Shown: in pieces, positions 9,749 to 19,643 of the stretch
How the letters are laid out: every line of letters starts with the position of its first letter
Position numbering within the stretch: the first letter of the stretch is position 1
DNA from: CAZUHK01 sp964620345
Lineage (GTDB): Bacteria > Planctomycetota > Phycisphaerae > Phycisphaerales > Zrk34
Direction of reading: 5' to 3'
Assembly: GCA_964620345.1 (NCBI GenBank)
Contig: CAZUHK010000014.1
Location: forward strand, 1 to 31,457
Length of the DNA: 31,457 bases
Position numbers and translations under genes: made by a program
Notes under the pieces: generated by a model
Told to the model about the DNA's origin: nothing
Seen by the model: the letters and a program-made list of their open reading frames with translations, nothing else
The model's database searches: none

Positions 9749-9835
9749 GGTGCCACATCTTGTCCGCTTCAGCGGCAAGGTGTGCGGGCGTGCGGACGGC
9801 ATCACACCTTGCCCTTCGGGACAAGGTATGGCACC
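9749..9835. repeat. Nested palindromic intergenic repeat
   Basis: Two imperfect hairpins lie side by side. The first (9750-9789) runs CCACATCTTGTCCGC, a short loop, then GCGGCAAGGTGTGCGG. The second (9799-9835) runs CACACCTTGCCC, TTC, GGGACAAGGTATGG. The outer ends GGTGCCA (9749-9755) and TGGCACC (9829-9835) are also complementary, so the whole 87 bp is one long inverted repeat. The core TGCCACACCTTGTCCC-like motif resembles palindromes scattered between genes in planctomycete genomes. It probably forms a strong stem in RNA and may act as a REP-like element or terminator after the channel gene. Confidence 0.7.
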
Positions 9836-9934
9836 CACGACGGGTCGCCGAAAGATGCGCCAGCGGCCAAACGTTGGGGCGGTCGTGGGCGCGAATCTTG
9901 CATAAAATTCACTACGGCCAGAGGAATCATCGGC

Positions 9935-9940
9935 TATAAT
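9935..9940 (+). promoter_or_regulatory. Possible -10 box of the small membrane protein gene
   Basis: TATAAT matches the sigma-70 -10 consensus exactly and lies 28 bases before the ATG at 9969, in a locally AT-rich stretch. No good -35 box is seen at 16-18 bases upstream, so this is a moderate call. Confidence 0.45.
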
Positions 9941-9968
9941 CGAGTCTTCATACGCTCGAAGCCCGACG

Positions 9969-10349
9969 ATGACTCCGATCAACTCCGCCCAATCCGCCGC
10001 AGTCGATGCCGCCCGGACCGGCCCCACGCTCGCCGAGGGCGTGTTTTATCCCCACACCTATGTGTGGTACGTCTTCGTCTCGTCGCTGGACGTGATGTTC
10101 ACCGCGGTGATGCTCCACTTCGGCGGCCAGGAGGTCAACGTTATTGCCAACTGGGTGCTGTACCGGTGGGATTTTACGGGGATGATTGTGTTCAAGTTCG
10201 TGCTGGTATCGCTGGTGATCTGCATCTGCGAGGCGGTGGGTCGGCGGAACTACCGTGTGGGCCGTGAACTGGGCCATTGGGCCGTGGGCCTCACGTGGAT
10301 TCCGGTGCTGCTGGCGGCGCTGCAACTGATCACCGAAGCACCGCTATGA
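9969..10349 (+). CDS. Small membrane protein, DUF5658-like
   Basis: This 126-residue protein has three predicted membrane helices: about residues 31-50 (VWYVFVSSLDVMFTAVMLHF), 68-88 (TGMIVFKFVLVSLVICI) and 103-121. The pattern 'helix, SLDVxxTxxxLHxGGxEVNxxANWxL, helix' matches DUF5658, in which an Asp in the first helix and a Gly-Gly-x-Glu-x-Asn turn are conserved. The function of that family is unknown. The gene stands alone, convergent with the sigma-54 activator gene 30 bp downstream, with its own likely -10 box upstream. Confidence 0.75.
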   Translation: MTPINSAQSAAVDAARTGPTLAEGVFYPHTYVWYVFVSSLDVMFTAVMLHFGGQEVNVIANWVLYRWDFTGMIVFKFVLVSLVICICEAVGRRNYRVGRELGHWAVGLTWIPVLLAALQLITEAPL

Positions 10350-10379
10350 CGTGCATTGGGATTCGGGGCGGGGCGCCGG

Positions 10380-11936
<1,557 letters not shown>

Positions 11937-12224
11937 GGTGACAATTTTCCAACGTGCGCGGCTCTAACGGTCGGCTTTAATTGAGCAATTATACCCAGCT
12001 CCACGCGCTTATTCACGGCAATAAACAGATTTTCTGGGCAAATGTACGCATAAGATGATTATGGACGCCCGTATGTGAATGGGTGGAATAGCACAAGACG
12101 GCCGCCCGGGCCGCGGTGGGGGGAGCGGGGCATGATGTGCGTGGGAGGCGGAGATGACGCGAGGCCGCGAGCGGCGGGGAAGGCAAGCAACGCCGGGAGA
12201 GCGAACCGGCGCGGGCGGGTGGAA
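11937..12224 (-). promoter_or_regulatory. Upstream region of the sigma-54 activator with -10 box
   Basis: This 288-bp gap lies between guaB (ending at 12225) and the activator start (11936), both on the minus strand. The activator-proximal part is AT-rich. The minus-strand reading has TATAAT at 11993-11988, about 50 bases before the ATG, with only a weak -35 (GTGAAT) 17 bases further up. The half nearest guaB is purine-rich (many GGGAG and GGCGG runs on the plus strand) and shows no gene. Confidence 0.45.
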
Positions 12225-13727
12225 CTACTGCTCGGACTCGAACTCGAAGCTGTAGTTGGGGCTTTCCTTGGTGATCGAGATGTTGTGGGGGTGGCTCTCG
12301 GTGAGCGAGGCGGCGGAGATGCGGCAGAAGCGGGCGTTGGTGCGCAGCTCGTCGATCGTGCGTGTGCCGCAGTACCCCATGCCCGCGCGCAGGCCGCCGA
12401 CGAGCTGGTACACGAAATCGCTCAGCGGCCCGCGATAGGGCACGCGGCCTTCGACGCCCTCGGGGACGAACTTGCGCGGCTCGTTGACCTCGGCCTGGCG
12501 GTAGCGGTCGGCCGAGCCGGACATCATCGCCCCTTCGCTGCCCATGCCGCGGTAGGCCTTGTAGCGCCGGCCCTTGTGGATCACCATCTCGCCGGGCGAT
12601 TCATCGAGGCCGGCGAACAGCGAGCCCATCATCACGCACGAAGCGCCCGCGGCGATGGCCTTGGTGATGTCGCCGGAGTGTCGCACGCCGCCGTCGGCGA
12701 TGATCGGCACGCCCCCGGGCCCCGCCACGTCGGCCGCGGCGCAGCCGTTGATGATCGCGGTGATCTGCGGCACGCCCACGCCGCTGACCACGCGGGTCGT
12801 GCAGATCGACCCCGGACCGATGCCCACCTTCACCGCGTCGGCGCCCGCGTCGATCAGCTCCTGCGCCCCGCGCGTCGTGGCGACGTTGCCGGCGATCACG
12901 TCGATGTCGTGCTCCTGCTTGATGCGCCTGACCGTTTCGATCACGTTCCGGCTGTGGCCGTGCGCGGTGTCGACCACAAGCACGTCCACGTCCGCGGCGA
13001 TCAGCGCGGCGATGCGCTCAAACTGCAACACCCCCACCGCCGCGCCGGCGCGCAGTCGGCCCCGGTCGTCGCGGCAGGCATCGGGGAACTGCTTGAGCTT
13101 GGCGATGTCGCGCATCGTGATCAGCCCCGTCAGCCGAAAATCGTCATCGACCAGCAGCAGCTTCTCGACCTTGTTCTGGTTGAGGATGTGCTCGGCCTGC
13201 TCGAGCGTGGTGTCCGGCGGGCCGGAGACGAGCTTGTCGGCGGTCATGACATCGCGCACCGGCCGATCGCCCTGGCCGCCGTCGAGGAACATCAGGTCGC
13301 GGCGGGTGAGGATGCCCACGACCTTGCCGGTCTTGTCACCGGTGTCGGTGATCGGCAGGCCGGAAATGTTGTGTACGCGCATCAGCTCGCGCGCGTGGTC
13401 GACCGGGATGTCCGGCGCGAGCGTCTGCGGGTCGATGATGACGCCGTTGGCCGAGCGCTTGACCTTGGTGACCTCGCGGACCTGGGCCTCGACGGCCATG
13501 TTCTTGTGGATGACCCCGATGCCGCCTTCCTGGGCCAGCGCGATCGCCAGCGCCGCCTCGGTGACGGTGTCCATCGGCGACGAGAGCACGGGGATGTTCA
13601 GATGAATGTTGCGCGTCAGGCGCGTGCGCACCTCGACCTCGGCGGGCAGGAAGTCGGCCCGGTCGGGCAGCAGCAGGACGTCGTCGAACGTGATGCCATC
13701 GGTGGTGATCTTGGCTTGGAGTTCCAT
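12225..13727 (-). CDS. guaB: Inosine-5'-monophosphate dehydrogenase
   Basis: This 500-residue cytosolic enzyme oxidises IMP to XMP with NAD+, the first committed step of GMP synthesis. It begins with the family signature GITFDDVLLLP (11-21), then VLSSPMDTVTEAALAIALA. Two CBS domains interrupt the barrel at about residues 95-210. The catalytic loop is GIGPGSICTTRVVSG with Cys309, and the flap segment MGSEGAMMSGSADRY follows near residue 400. The length and the C-terminal ITKESPNYSFE are normal for bacterial GuaB. It is divergent from fabI (107 bp apart), so both promoters should lie in that short gap. Confidence 0.97.
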   Translation of the reverse strand: MELQAKITTDGITFDDVLLLPDRADFLPAEVEVRTRLTRNIHLNIPVLSSPMDTVTEAALAIALAQEGGIGVIHKNMAVEAQVREVTKVKRSANGVIIDPQTLAPDIPVDHARELMRVHNISGLPITDTGDKTGKVVGILTRRDLMFLDGGQGDRPVRDVMTADKLVSGPPDTTLEQAEHILNQNKVEKLLLVDDDFRLTGLITMRDIAKLKQFPDACRDDRGRLRAGAAVGVLQFERIAALIAADVDVLVVDTAHGHSRNVIETVRRIKQEHDIDVIAGNVATTRGAQELIDAGADAVKVGIGPGSICTTRVVSGVGVPQITAIINGCAAADVAGPGGVPIIADGGVRHSGDITKAIAAGASCVMMGSLFAGLDESPGEMVIHKGRRYKAYRGMGSEGAMMSGSADRYRQAEVNEPRKFVPEGVEGRVPYRGPLSDFVYQLVGGLRAGMGYCGTRTIDELRTNARFCRISAASLTESHPHNISITKESPNYSFEFESEQ

Positions 13728-13770
13728 GGACCGATTTTCCGTTTCGGCGCGGGTCTGTCAAGGGCACGCA

Positions 13771-13799
13771 TTGCCGTTGCAGTAGCCAACCGGTAGTCT
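13771..13799 (+). promoter_or_regulatory. Weak candidate promoter for fabI
   Basis: TTGCCG (13771-13776) and TAGTCT (13794-13799) are separated by 17 bases and end 35 bases before the fabI ATG. Both boxes depart from consensus, so support comes mainly from spacing and position in the guaB/fabI divergent gap. Confidence 0.3.
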
Positions 13800-13834
13800 G
13801 ACCCGCTTCACTCTCGCTTGAAGGAGCCACGCCC

Positions 13835-14623
13835 ATGGGCCTGATGGACGGCAAGAAAGGCATCGTGTTCGGCATCGCCAACGACCGCAGCTACGCGGCC
13901 TTCATCACCAAGCAACTGCTGGCCCACGGGGCGCAGTGCCTGTTTACCCACCTGCCGGGCGACAAGATGCAGCGGCGCTGCCGCAAGGCGATCGAGGAGA
14001 TCGGCGGCCCGGCCGACCCGTGGCTCGTGCCGTGCGACGCGGCGAAGGACGAAGACCTCGACGCGGTGTTCGATCGACTCAAAGCCGACTTCGGCTCGAT
14101 CGATTTTATCGTGCACTCGATCGCCTTCGCCGATCGGCAGTACCTGGAGGTCGGCAACTTCCACACGACCAGCCGCGCCGCCTGGACGCAGGCCCTGGAC
14201 ATCAGCGCGTACACCCTGCTGGCGATGGCGCAGCGCGCGGTCGATCGCGATCTCATGGCCGACGGCGGGAGCATCGTGTCGATGAGCTACTACGGCGGCG
14301 AGAAGGTCATCCCCGGCTACAACGTGATGGGCATCGCCAAGGCCGCGCTCGAACATACCACCCGCTACCTCGCGGCCGAGCTGGGCGAGAAGAACATCCG
14401 CGTCAACGCCATCAGCGGCGGGCCCCTGCGCACCCTCGCGGCCATGGCCGTGGGCGGCATCAACCAGATGTTCGACCACCAGGCCCGCAAGGCCCCGCTC
14501 AAGCGCAACATCGAGGGCGAAGAGGTCGGCGACACCGCGGTGTATCTGCTCAGCGACCTGTCCAGCGGCGTGACCGGCGAGATCATCCACGTCGATGCGG
14601 GCTTCAACATCGTGGGGCTGTGA
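13835..14623 (+). CDS. fabI: Enoyl-[acyl-carrier-protein] reductase
   Basis: This 262-residue short-chain-dehydrogenase-type enzyme reduces trans-2-enoyl-ACP in the last step of each fatty-acid elongation cycle. The N-terminus GKKGIVFGIANDRSYA is the FabI nucleotide-binding signature, and VHSIAFA follows at 93-99. The catalytic residues are Tyr152, Tyr162 and Lys169, with the FabI spacing (Tyr-x6-Lys in YNVMGIAK). NAISGGPLRTLAA and the C-terminal GEIIHVDAGFNI also match. AAGGAG lies upstream of the ATG. The stop overlaps the rsmA start (GTGA), so the two genes are translationally coupled. Confidence 0.94.
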   Translation: MGLMDGKKGIVFGIANDRSYAAFITKQLLAHGAQCLFTHLPGDKMQRRCRKAIEEIGGPADPWLVPCDAAKDEDLDAVFDRLKADFGSIDFIVHSIAFADRQYLEVGNFHTTSRAAWTQALDISAYTLLAMAQRAVDRDLMADGGSIVSMSYYGGEKVIPGYNVMGIAKAALEHTTRYLAAELGEKNIRVNAISGGPLRTLAAMAVGGINQMFDHQARKAPLKRNIEGEEVGDTAVYLLSDLSSGVTGEIIHVDAGFNIVGL

Positions 14624-15456
14624 GCAACGTGTCCGACCCGACGCCACGCGAGAATCTGCAGGCGCGCGGGCTGCATCCGCGCAAACGGTTCGGACAGAAT
14701 TTCCTCGTCGATCCATCCAAAGTCGAACGCATCGTCGAAGCTTCAGACGTCGGCCCGGAGGACACCGTGCTCGAAGTGGGGCCCGGCACAGGCGTCCTCA
14801 CGGAACGTCTGCTGGCAACCGGCGCTCGGGTTGTTGCCGTGGAGATCGATCGCGATTTGTGTGAACTGCTCCGCGAGCGGTTCGGCGAACGCGAGGCGTT
14901 TGAGTTGATCGAAGGCGATGTGCTGGCGACCAAGAGTACGATCAATCCGAAGGTGGTCGACGCTTTGCGCGGCGAGGGCGACGGGCGTCTGAGCCCGTTC
15001 CGGCATGTGGCGAATTTGCCTTACAACATTGCTTCGCCGTTGCTGGTCACACTGGCGACGGATTTTCCGACGATGGATCGTGCGATCGTCATGGTTCAGA
15101 AAGAAGTCGCGGATCGACTGGCCGCTTCACCGGGAGGCAAGGACTACGGCCCATTGTCGATCATGGTGCAGGCGATGTGCGCGGTGAAGCGCCTGTTCAC
15201 CTTGCCGCCGAGTTGTTTCTGGCCGCGCCCGCAGATTGACTCGGCGGTGGTGGAACTGGCGCGGCGACCGGAACCGCTGACGCGGAACGTCGCCGCGCTT
15301 TATGAAATGGTCCAACGGCTGTTCCAGAAACGCCGCAAGCAGGTCGGGTCAGTTCTGGGGCGCGATCATGCCCTGCCACCGGGCGTGCGCGGCCAGATGC
15401 GGCCTGAAGAACTGACCGTGGAGCAGTTCATCGCATTGACCACACTGGCCGTTTGA
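14620..15456 (+). CDS. rsmA: 16S rRNA dimethyladenosine transferase
   Basis: This 278-residue SAM-dependent enzyme dimethylates the two adjacent adenines near the 3' end of 16S rRNA (A1518 and A1519 in E. coli) during small-subunit assembly. It shows RKRFGQNFLVD at 21-31, the SAM-binding VLEVGPGTGVLTERLL near 50-65, and the target-adenine motif ANLPYNIASPL near 130. I chose GTG at 14620, overlapping the fabI stop as GTGA; GTG at 14629 is also possible. A short insert (residues around 110-125) precedes the NLPY motif. Composition and codon use differ somewhat from fabI and resemble the transporter genes that follow. Confidence 0.94.
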   Translation: MSNVSDPTPRENLQARGLHPRKRFGQNFLVDPSKVERIVEASDVGPEDTVLEVGPGTGVLTERLLATGARVVAVEIDRDLCELLRERFGEREAFELIEGDVLATKSTINPKVVDALRGEGDGRLSPFRHVANLPYNIASPLLVTLATDFPTMDRAIVMVQKEVADRLAASPGGKDYGPLSIMVQAMCAVKRLFTLPPSCFWPRPQIDSAVVELARRPEPLTRNVAALYEMVQRLFQKRRKQVGSVLGRDHALPPGVRGQMRPEELTVEQFIALTTLAV

Positions 15457-15471
15457 TCGAAACTGCTTGCC

Positions 15472-16941
15472 GTGGATGAGGCAACCCGGAAACTTGGTCG
15501 GACGACTTTTACGGACATCTTTCCGTTCGGCCCCGCGCCCACGCTGATTCTGGCGTGTACGCTGCTCAGCGCCGTCCTTCTGTTGTTCGTCGGTCAAGGT
15601 GAACCGGAGGCGGATGTCACCATCTGGACGTTTCCTGCGACGCACAAAGACGCTTATGTCAATGCGCTGCCTTCGTTCGAAGAAAAGACGGGCCTGCGCG
15701 GGGGCGTACGCCAAATCAGCGGAAGGGTCCTGCCCCGCAAGATTCTCACATCGGCTCATGTCAACCTTCCCCTGCCTGACCTCGTGGAACTGGAAAACAC
15801 GGTGGCCGGTTCATTCTTTCGCGGGCGGCAGGAGTCCATTCCTTTTCATGAAGTGGAGTCGATGCTCAAGAAAGCGGTCAACGACAAGGGCGTCTCGCTC
15901 TATGACCGCATGGTGACCAACCGCTTCGCGCTCTACACCAATCGTGGCGAACTCTACGGGATTCCGCATGACATCCACCCGGTGATGCTCGCCTATCGCC
16001 GGGATATCTTTGACCGGTTTCACGATCAGATTCTGGAGGAAACGGGGATTGACTTTCCGGATGGCGTCAAGACGTGGGATGATTTCGTCCGTGTCGGCCG
16101 CGCGGTTTCCGACCACAAGGCGGGGCGCTATGCGATCGCCTTGTCCGATACCGGTGTCGCCGCGTTCGAGCCGCTGTTCTACCAGATGAACGGCGACTTC
16201 TTCGACGCGGAGGGCAATCTCACGATGGACAGTGATCTGGCCGTGGAACTCATCACCTGGCTGATACCCCTGGTGAAGGGCAAGCCCGAAGAGCGCATCG
16301 CTTACCACGCCGCCGGCGGCGCGCAGTTCTATCAAGGTGTCAGCGATGGCCTGATCCTCAGTTTCATCTGCCCGGACTGGCGATGTAGCATGACCGAGCA
16401 CAACCTGGAAGACCTATCCGGCAAGTTGGCGTTGATGCCCCTGCCCGCAAGGACACCCGGCGGACGACGCACGAGCACGTGGGGCGGCACGATGCTGGCC
16501 ATTCCAAAACAACCCCATCTCGAAGGTGAAGCAGCGCAGCAACAGAAAGAACGGGCGTGGCAGTATGCGCGTCATCTCTACTTCGATGTTCCCTCTCAGA
16601 TTGAGCAGATTAGGAAAACCAAGACTCTCCCCGCGTACAGAGACGCGTGGTTGCCGGAGATTCTGAACGAACGTTACGCCTATTGGTCCGATCAACCCAT
16701 CCTTTCGCTGTTTGCCGAACTCGCGGATGACATTCCGCCACGCAACGGCCATCCTTATCTCGAGATGGCCAAGAGCAAGATGGCTGCAGTGCTCTCCGCA
16801 TCGTCGACCTGGTATTCCGCGAACCGCTACCGATCCGATGAACCCGAATTCGACGAAGCTTTCCGCCGGCATGTCCGTGAGGTTCTTGCAGAAAAGGCCA
16901 AACAGATTCGCTTGATGATGGCGAGAAATCCGTATAACTGA
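15472..16941 (+). CDS. Sugar ABC transporter substrate-binding protein
   Basis: This is a 489-residue extracellular solute-binding protein of the family 1 (MalE/UgpB-like) type. A basic N-terminal region is followed by a hydrophobic segment at about residues 23-43 (PTLILACTLLSAVLLLFV). The mature part starts near EADVTIWTFPATHKDAY, a typical first strand, and later has LVELENTVAG, YGIPHDIHPVMLAYRRDIF, TWDDFVRVGRAV and SFICPDW. It has no convincing lipobox, so it may be anchored by this helix. It starts with GTG 16 bp after rsmA and its stop overlaps the first permease start. The exact sugar cannot be told. Unusually, no ATPase follows. Confidence 0.88.
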   Translation: MDEATRKLGRTTFTDIFPFGPAPTLILACTLLSAVLLLFVGQGEPEADVTIWTFPATHKDAYVNALPSFEEKTGLRGGVRQISGRVLPRKILTSAHVNLPLPDLVELENTVAGSFFRGRQESIPFHEVESMLKKAVNDKGVSLYDRMVTNRFALYTNRGELYGIPHDIHPVMLAYRRDIFDRFHDQILEETGIDFPDGVKTWDDFVRVGRAVSDHKAGRYAIALSDTGVAAFEPLFYQMNGDFFDAEGNLTMDSDLAVELITWLIPLVKGKPEERIAYHAAGGAQFYQGVSDGLILSFICPDWRCSMTEHNLEDLSGKLALMPLPARTPGGRRTSTWGGTMLAIPKQPHLEGEAAQQQKERAWQYARHLYFDVPSQIEQIRKTKTLPAYRDAWLPEILNERYAYWSDQPILSLFAELADDIPPRNGHPYLEMAKSKMAAVLSASSTWYSANRYRSDEPEFDEAFRRHVREVLAEKAKQIRLMMARNPYN

Positions 16942-17894
16942 TGGTCCGACCGACCCCACAAGCTGTCGCACTCGCTGCCGCCGCCAAGCCCGGTTGGTCG
17001 TGGCATCGCATGCAGCATCGGTATGCGCCCTACCTGTTCGTGCTGCCGTTCATTCTGATCTTCGGCACGTTCGGCCTGTATCCGATGCTCAACAGCATCT
17101 ACCTCTCGTTTTTCGTGACCAGTGGGCCGCAGGAGAAAGTGTTTGTCGGGATCGACAACTTTACGACGCTGCTACAGGATGCGGACTTCTGGAAGGCCGT
17201 CCGCAACACGGTGATTTTCGCTTTCTTCTCGGTCTTTCTGCAGTTGCCTCTGGCCCTGTTTCTGTCGGTGCTGTTGAATTCCACGTTGATCAAAGGCCGC
17301 AATTTCTTCCGGTTCGTTTTCTTCAGCCCTTATCTGATGGGTCTGGTTTTCGCGGCGATACTGTTCAACCTGCTGTTCGCGGACAAAGTGGGCATGGTCA
17401 ACAGCATGATGTACGCGGTGACCGGCCGTGAAGAACTGCGTGATCTGCGCTGGCTGAGCGACAGCGCCTATGTGATGCCGGCCATGGTCATTCTTGCGCT
17501 GTGGATTTACACGGGCTTCAACATGATCTACTTTCTCGCCGCGCTGCAGGCGGTCGAGGAGCAGCTCTACGAAGCGGCCGACGTCGACGGCGCAAATATC
17601 TGGCATAAGTTCTGGCATGTCACGCTGCCGGGCATCAAGCCGGTCCTCGTGTTTGTCGTGGTCTTCAGCACGATCGGTTCCATGCGATTGTTCGAACTTC
17701 CGTGGCTGTTGCTCAATCAGGGATCGGGCCCGGATCAGGCGGGACTGACCATCGTGATGTACCTGTACCAGAACGGTTTTGTCATCGGCGATCTCGGTTA
17801 TGCCTCCGCGATCGGCTGGACACTCGCGCTTGGCATTCTCGGCATCACGCTGCTGCAGGTGAAACTGAGCGGCACGACGAAGATGGAGCAGTGA
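16941..17894 (+). CDS. Sugar ABC transporter permease, MalF/UgpA type
   Basis: This 317-residue inner-membrane protein has about six helices; the first lies near residues 31-51 (APYLFVLPFILIFGTFGLYP). The EAA loop that contacts the ATPase is present as EQLYEAADVDGANIWHKFW followed by VTLPGIKP. The ATG shares one base with the stop of the binding-protein gene, and the next permease starts 3 bp after its stop. It should form a heterodimer with that permease. The family imports oligosaccharides, glycerol phosphate or similar solutes. Confidence 0.92.
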   Translation: MVRPTPQAVALAAAAKPGWSWHRMQHRYAPYLFVLPFILIFGTFGLYPMLNSIYLSFFVTSGPQEKVFVGIDNFTTLLQDADFWKAVRNTVIFAFFSVFLQLPLALFLSVLLNSTLIKGRNFFRFVFFSPYLMGLVFAAILFNLLFADKVGMVNSMMYAVTGREELRDLRWLSDSAYVMPAMVILALWIYTGFNMIYFLAALQAVEEQLYEAADVDGANIWHKFWHVTLPGIKPVLVFVVVFSTIGSMRLFELPWLLLNQGSGPDQAGLTIVMYLYQNGFVIGDLGYASAIGWTLALGILGITLLQVKLSGTTKMEQ

Positions 17895-17897
17895 GCG

Positions 17898-18722
17898 GTG
17901 AGATCGAAGAGTTTCTATCTCATCCTGATTTACACGGTTCTGCTGATCGTCAGCGTCCTGATGCTGATGCCGCTGTTCTGGTTGCTGAACAAAACGTTTA
18001 CCGCTCACGGCGAATTCTTTGAATACCAACTGGTCACACCGCCGGGTGAAATGACCACCGGCAACTTCGACACGCTTTTCAGTGCGATACCCTTTCTGCG
18101 GTTCATGTTGAACAGCATCTTCATCGCGGGGTGTAGCGTCATGGTGCAACTGTTTTTCAGTTCACTGGGGGGCTTTGCGCTGGCCAAGTACGAGTTTCGC
18201 GGCAAGCGGATGCTGATCTTCCTGATGCTCGCCACGCTGATGATTCCCGGCGAGGTGATGCTCGCGCCGCTGTTCGGGCTGATATACGACTTGGGCATGA
18301 TGAACAGCTATGCCGGCGTGATCATCCCCGGCATGGTCAGCGTTTTCGGCATGTTCCTTTTCCGCCAATCCATGCTGCAAATTCCCGATGAACTGCTGCA
18401 ATCGGCCCGGATCGACGGGTGCAGCGAGTTCGGCATCTGGTGGCGGATGGCGCTGCCGGTCAGTCGCCCGATGATCGGTGCGTTCTGCCTGATCGCATTC
18501 ATGGGATCGTGGAACAGTTATATCTGGCCGCAGATCATTCTGCATTCTGAGTCCCTGTATCCGCTGCCGATCGGCGTCTCGCAGATGGTCGGCACGTATA
18601 GGGAAGACTACGGTGCCCTGATGGCGGGAACCTTGCTGAGTATTCTGCCGGTCGTCGGCCTTTTCTTCCTGCTGCAAAAGGAATTTATCAGCGGGTTGAC
18701 CTCAGGCGCGGTAAAGGGATGA
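17898..18722 (+). CDS. Sugar ABC transporter permease, MalG/UgpE type
   Basis: This 274-residue inner-membrane protein has about six helices, starting with LILIYTVLLIVSVLMLMPLF. The EAA loop reads DELLQSARIDGCSEFGIWW followed by MALPVSRP. It starts with GTG three bases after the partner permease. The set lacks its own ATP-binding subunit within the window, so it probably uses a shared MsmX/UgpC-type ATPase encoded elsewhere, as is common for this family. Confidence 0.92.
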   Translation: MRSKSFYLILIYTVLLIVSVLMLMPLFWLLNKTFTAHGEFFEYQLVTPPGEMTTGNFDTLFSAIPFLRFMLNSIFIAGCSVMVQLFFSSLGGFALAKYEFRGKRMLIFLMLATLMIPGEVMLAPLFGLIYDLGMMNSYAGVIIPGMVSVFGMFLFRQSMLQIPDELLQSARIDGCSEFGIWWRMALPVSRPMIGAFCLIAFMGSWNSYIWPQIILHSESLYPLPIGVSQMVGTYREDYGALMAGTLLSILPVVGLFFLLQKEFISGLTSGAVKG

Positions 18723-18754
18723 ACCTTGAGCGAGACTACAAAGGTGCGTGAATC

Positions 18755-19630
18755 ATGAAAATCGGATTGATCGGCGGCAGCGGGCTGGGCGACGCGCTGG
18801 GCGGCGAAGGCGGCGAGCGTGTCCGGCCTGACACCCCGTTCGGCCCGCCGTCGAGCGACATCGTCCTTGGCAACTGGAACGGCGTGGACGTGGCCATCCT
18901 CCAGCGGCACGGCCCGGGCCACATCCACAACCCCTCCGCCGTGCCTTACCGCGCGAACATCTTCGCGCTGAAGATGCTGGGCGTGACGCACATCGTCGCC
19001 AGCGGCGCGACCGGCTCCCTGCGCGAGCAGATCAAGCCGCGCGATCTGGTCATCGCCGATCAGGTGATCGACAAGACCTCGCGCCGGCCCAGCACGTTCT
19101 ACGAGAACGCCGCGGTACACGTGGAGTTTTCCGAGCCGTTCTGCCCGGTGATGCGCAAGTGGCTGCTGGATGCCGCGACAAAGATGGACAAGCAACTCAC
19201 CGTCCACGATGGCGGCACATACGTCTGCATGGAAGGCCCGGCCTTCAGCACCCGAGCCGAGAGCGAGATGCACCGCCAATGGGGCGGCGACCTGATCGGC
19301 ATGACGGTCATGCCCGAGGCCAAGCTCGCGCGCGAGGCCGAGATCGCTTACGTCCTGCTCGCGCTGCCCACCGACTACGACTGCTGGCGGCCCCACGATC
19401 CCAACGTGCCCATCCAGCAACTGCTCGAAGAGATCATCGGCAACCTCAACCACGCGGCCAGCAACTCGGTGGCCCTGATCAAGGCGGCGTTGGCCGACGT
19501 CGGGGCGCTGCGCGACAACGCGAGCCCGGCCCACAACGCGCTGACGCTGGCGATCTGGTCGGACAAGGCCGCCATCCCCCCGCACGAGATTCGGCGGCTC
19601 CAACCGCTGTGGGGTGCGTACTTGGGATGA
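18755..19630 (+). CDS. mtnP: S-methyl-5'-thioadenosine phosphorylase
   Basis: This 291-residue nucleoside phosphorylase cleaves methylthioadenosine with phosphate to adenine and methylthioribose 1-phosphate, recycling the by-product of polyamine or SAM metabolism. Visible motifs are IGGSGLGDAL at the phosphate site (6-15), RHGPGHIHNPSAVPYRANI (51-69), GGTYVCMEGPAFSTRAES (153-170), GMTVMPEAKLAREAEI and TDYDCW (206-211). The Asp pair in TDYDCW marks preference for 6-aminopurine nucleosides, that is MTAP, not guanosine/inosine phosphorylase. AAAGGTG lies upstream of the ATG. It is convergent with the esterase gene, with only 13 bp between their stops. Confidence 0.93.
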   Translation: MKIGLIGGSGLGDALGGEGGERVRPDTPFGPPSSDIVLGNWNGVDVAILQRHGPGHIHNPSAVPYRANIFALKMLGVTHIVASGATGSLREQIKPRDLVIADQVIDKTSRRPSTFYENAAVHVEFSEPFCPVMRKWLLDAATKMDKQLTVHDGGTYVCMEGPAFSTRAESEMHRQWGGDLIGMTVMPEAKLAREAEIAYVLLALPTDYDCWRPHDPNVPIQQLLEEIIGNLNHAASNSVALIKAALADVGALRDNASPAHNALTLAIWSDKAAIPPHEIRRLQPLWGAYLG

Positions 19631-19643
19631 GCGATCGGCGGCG

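Larger units (their letters stand above)
9344..9968. other. Non-coding stretch between channel gene and small membrane protein
   Basis: Long open frames cross this 625-bp stretch, but none gives a protein that I recognise or that looks well formed. Its base composition is less GC-biased by codon position than the neighbouring genes. It contains the nested palindromic repeat at 9749-9835 and a good -10 box at 9935. A minus-strand frame near 9309-9638 includes ILIGGTPTGSAIVVERS, which reads somewhat like real protein and could be a gene remnant, but I cannot assign it. Confidence 0.5.

Noticed and set aside
9830..9845. Sigma-54 promoter starting TGGCAC before the small membrane protein gene
   Set aside because: The required TTGC-type -12 element is missing at the right spacing, and TGGCAC belongs to the palindromic repeat.
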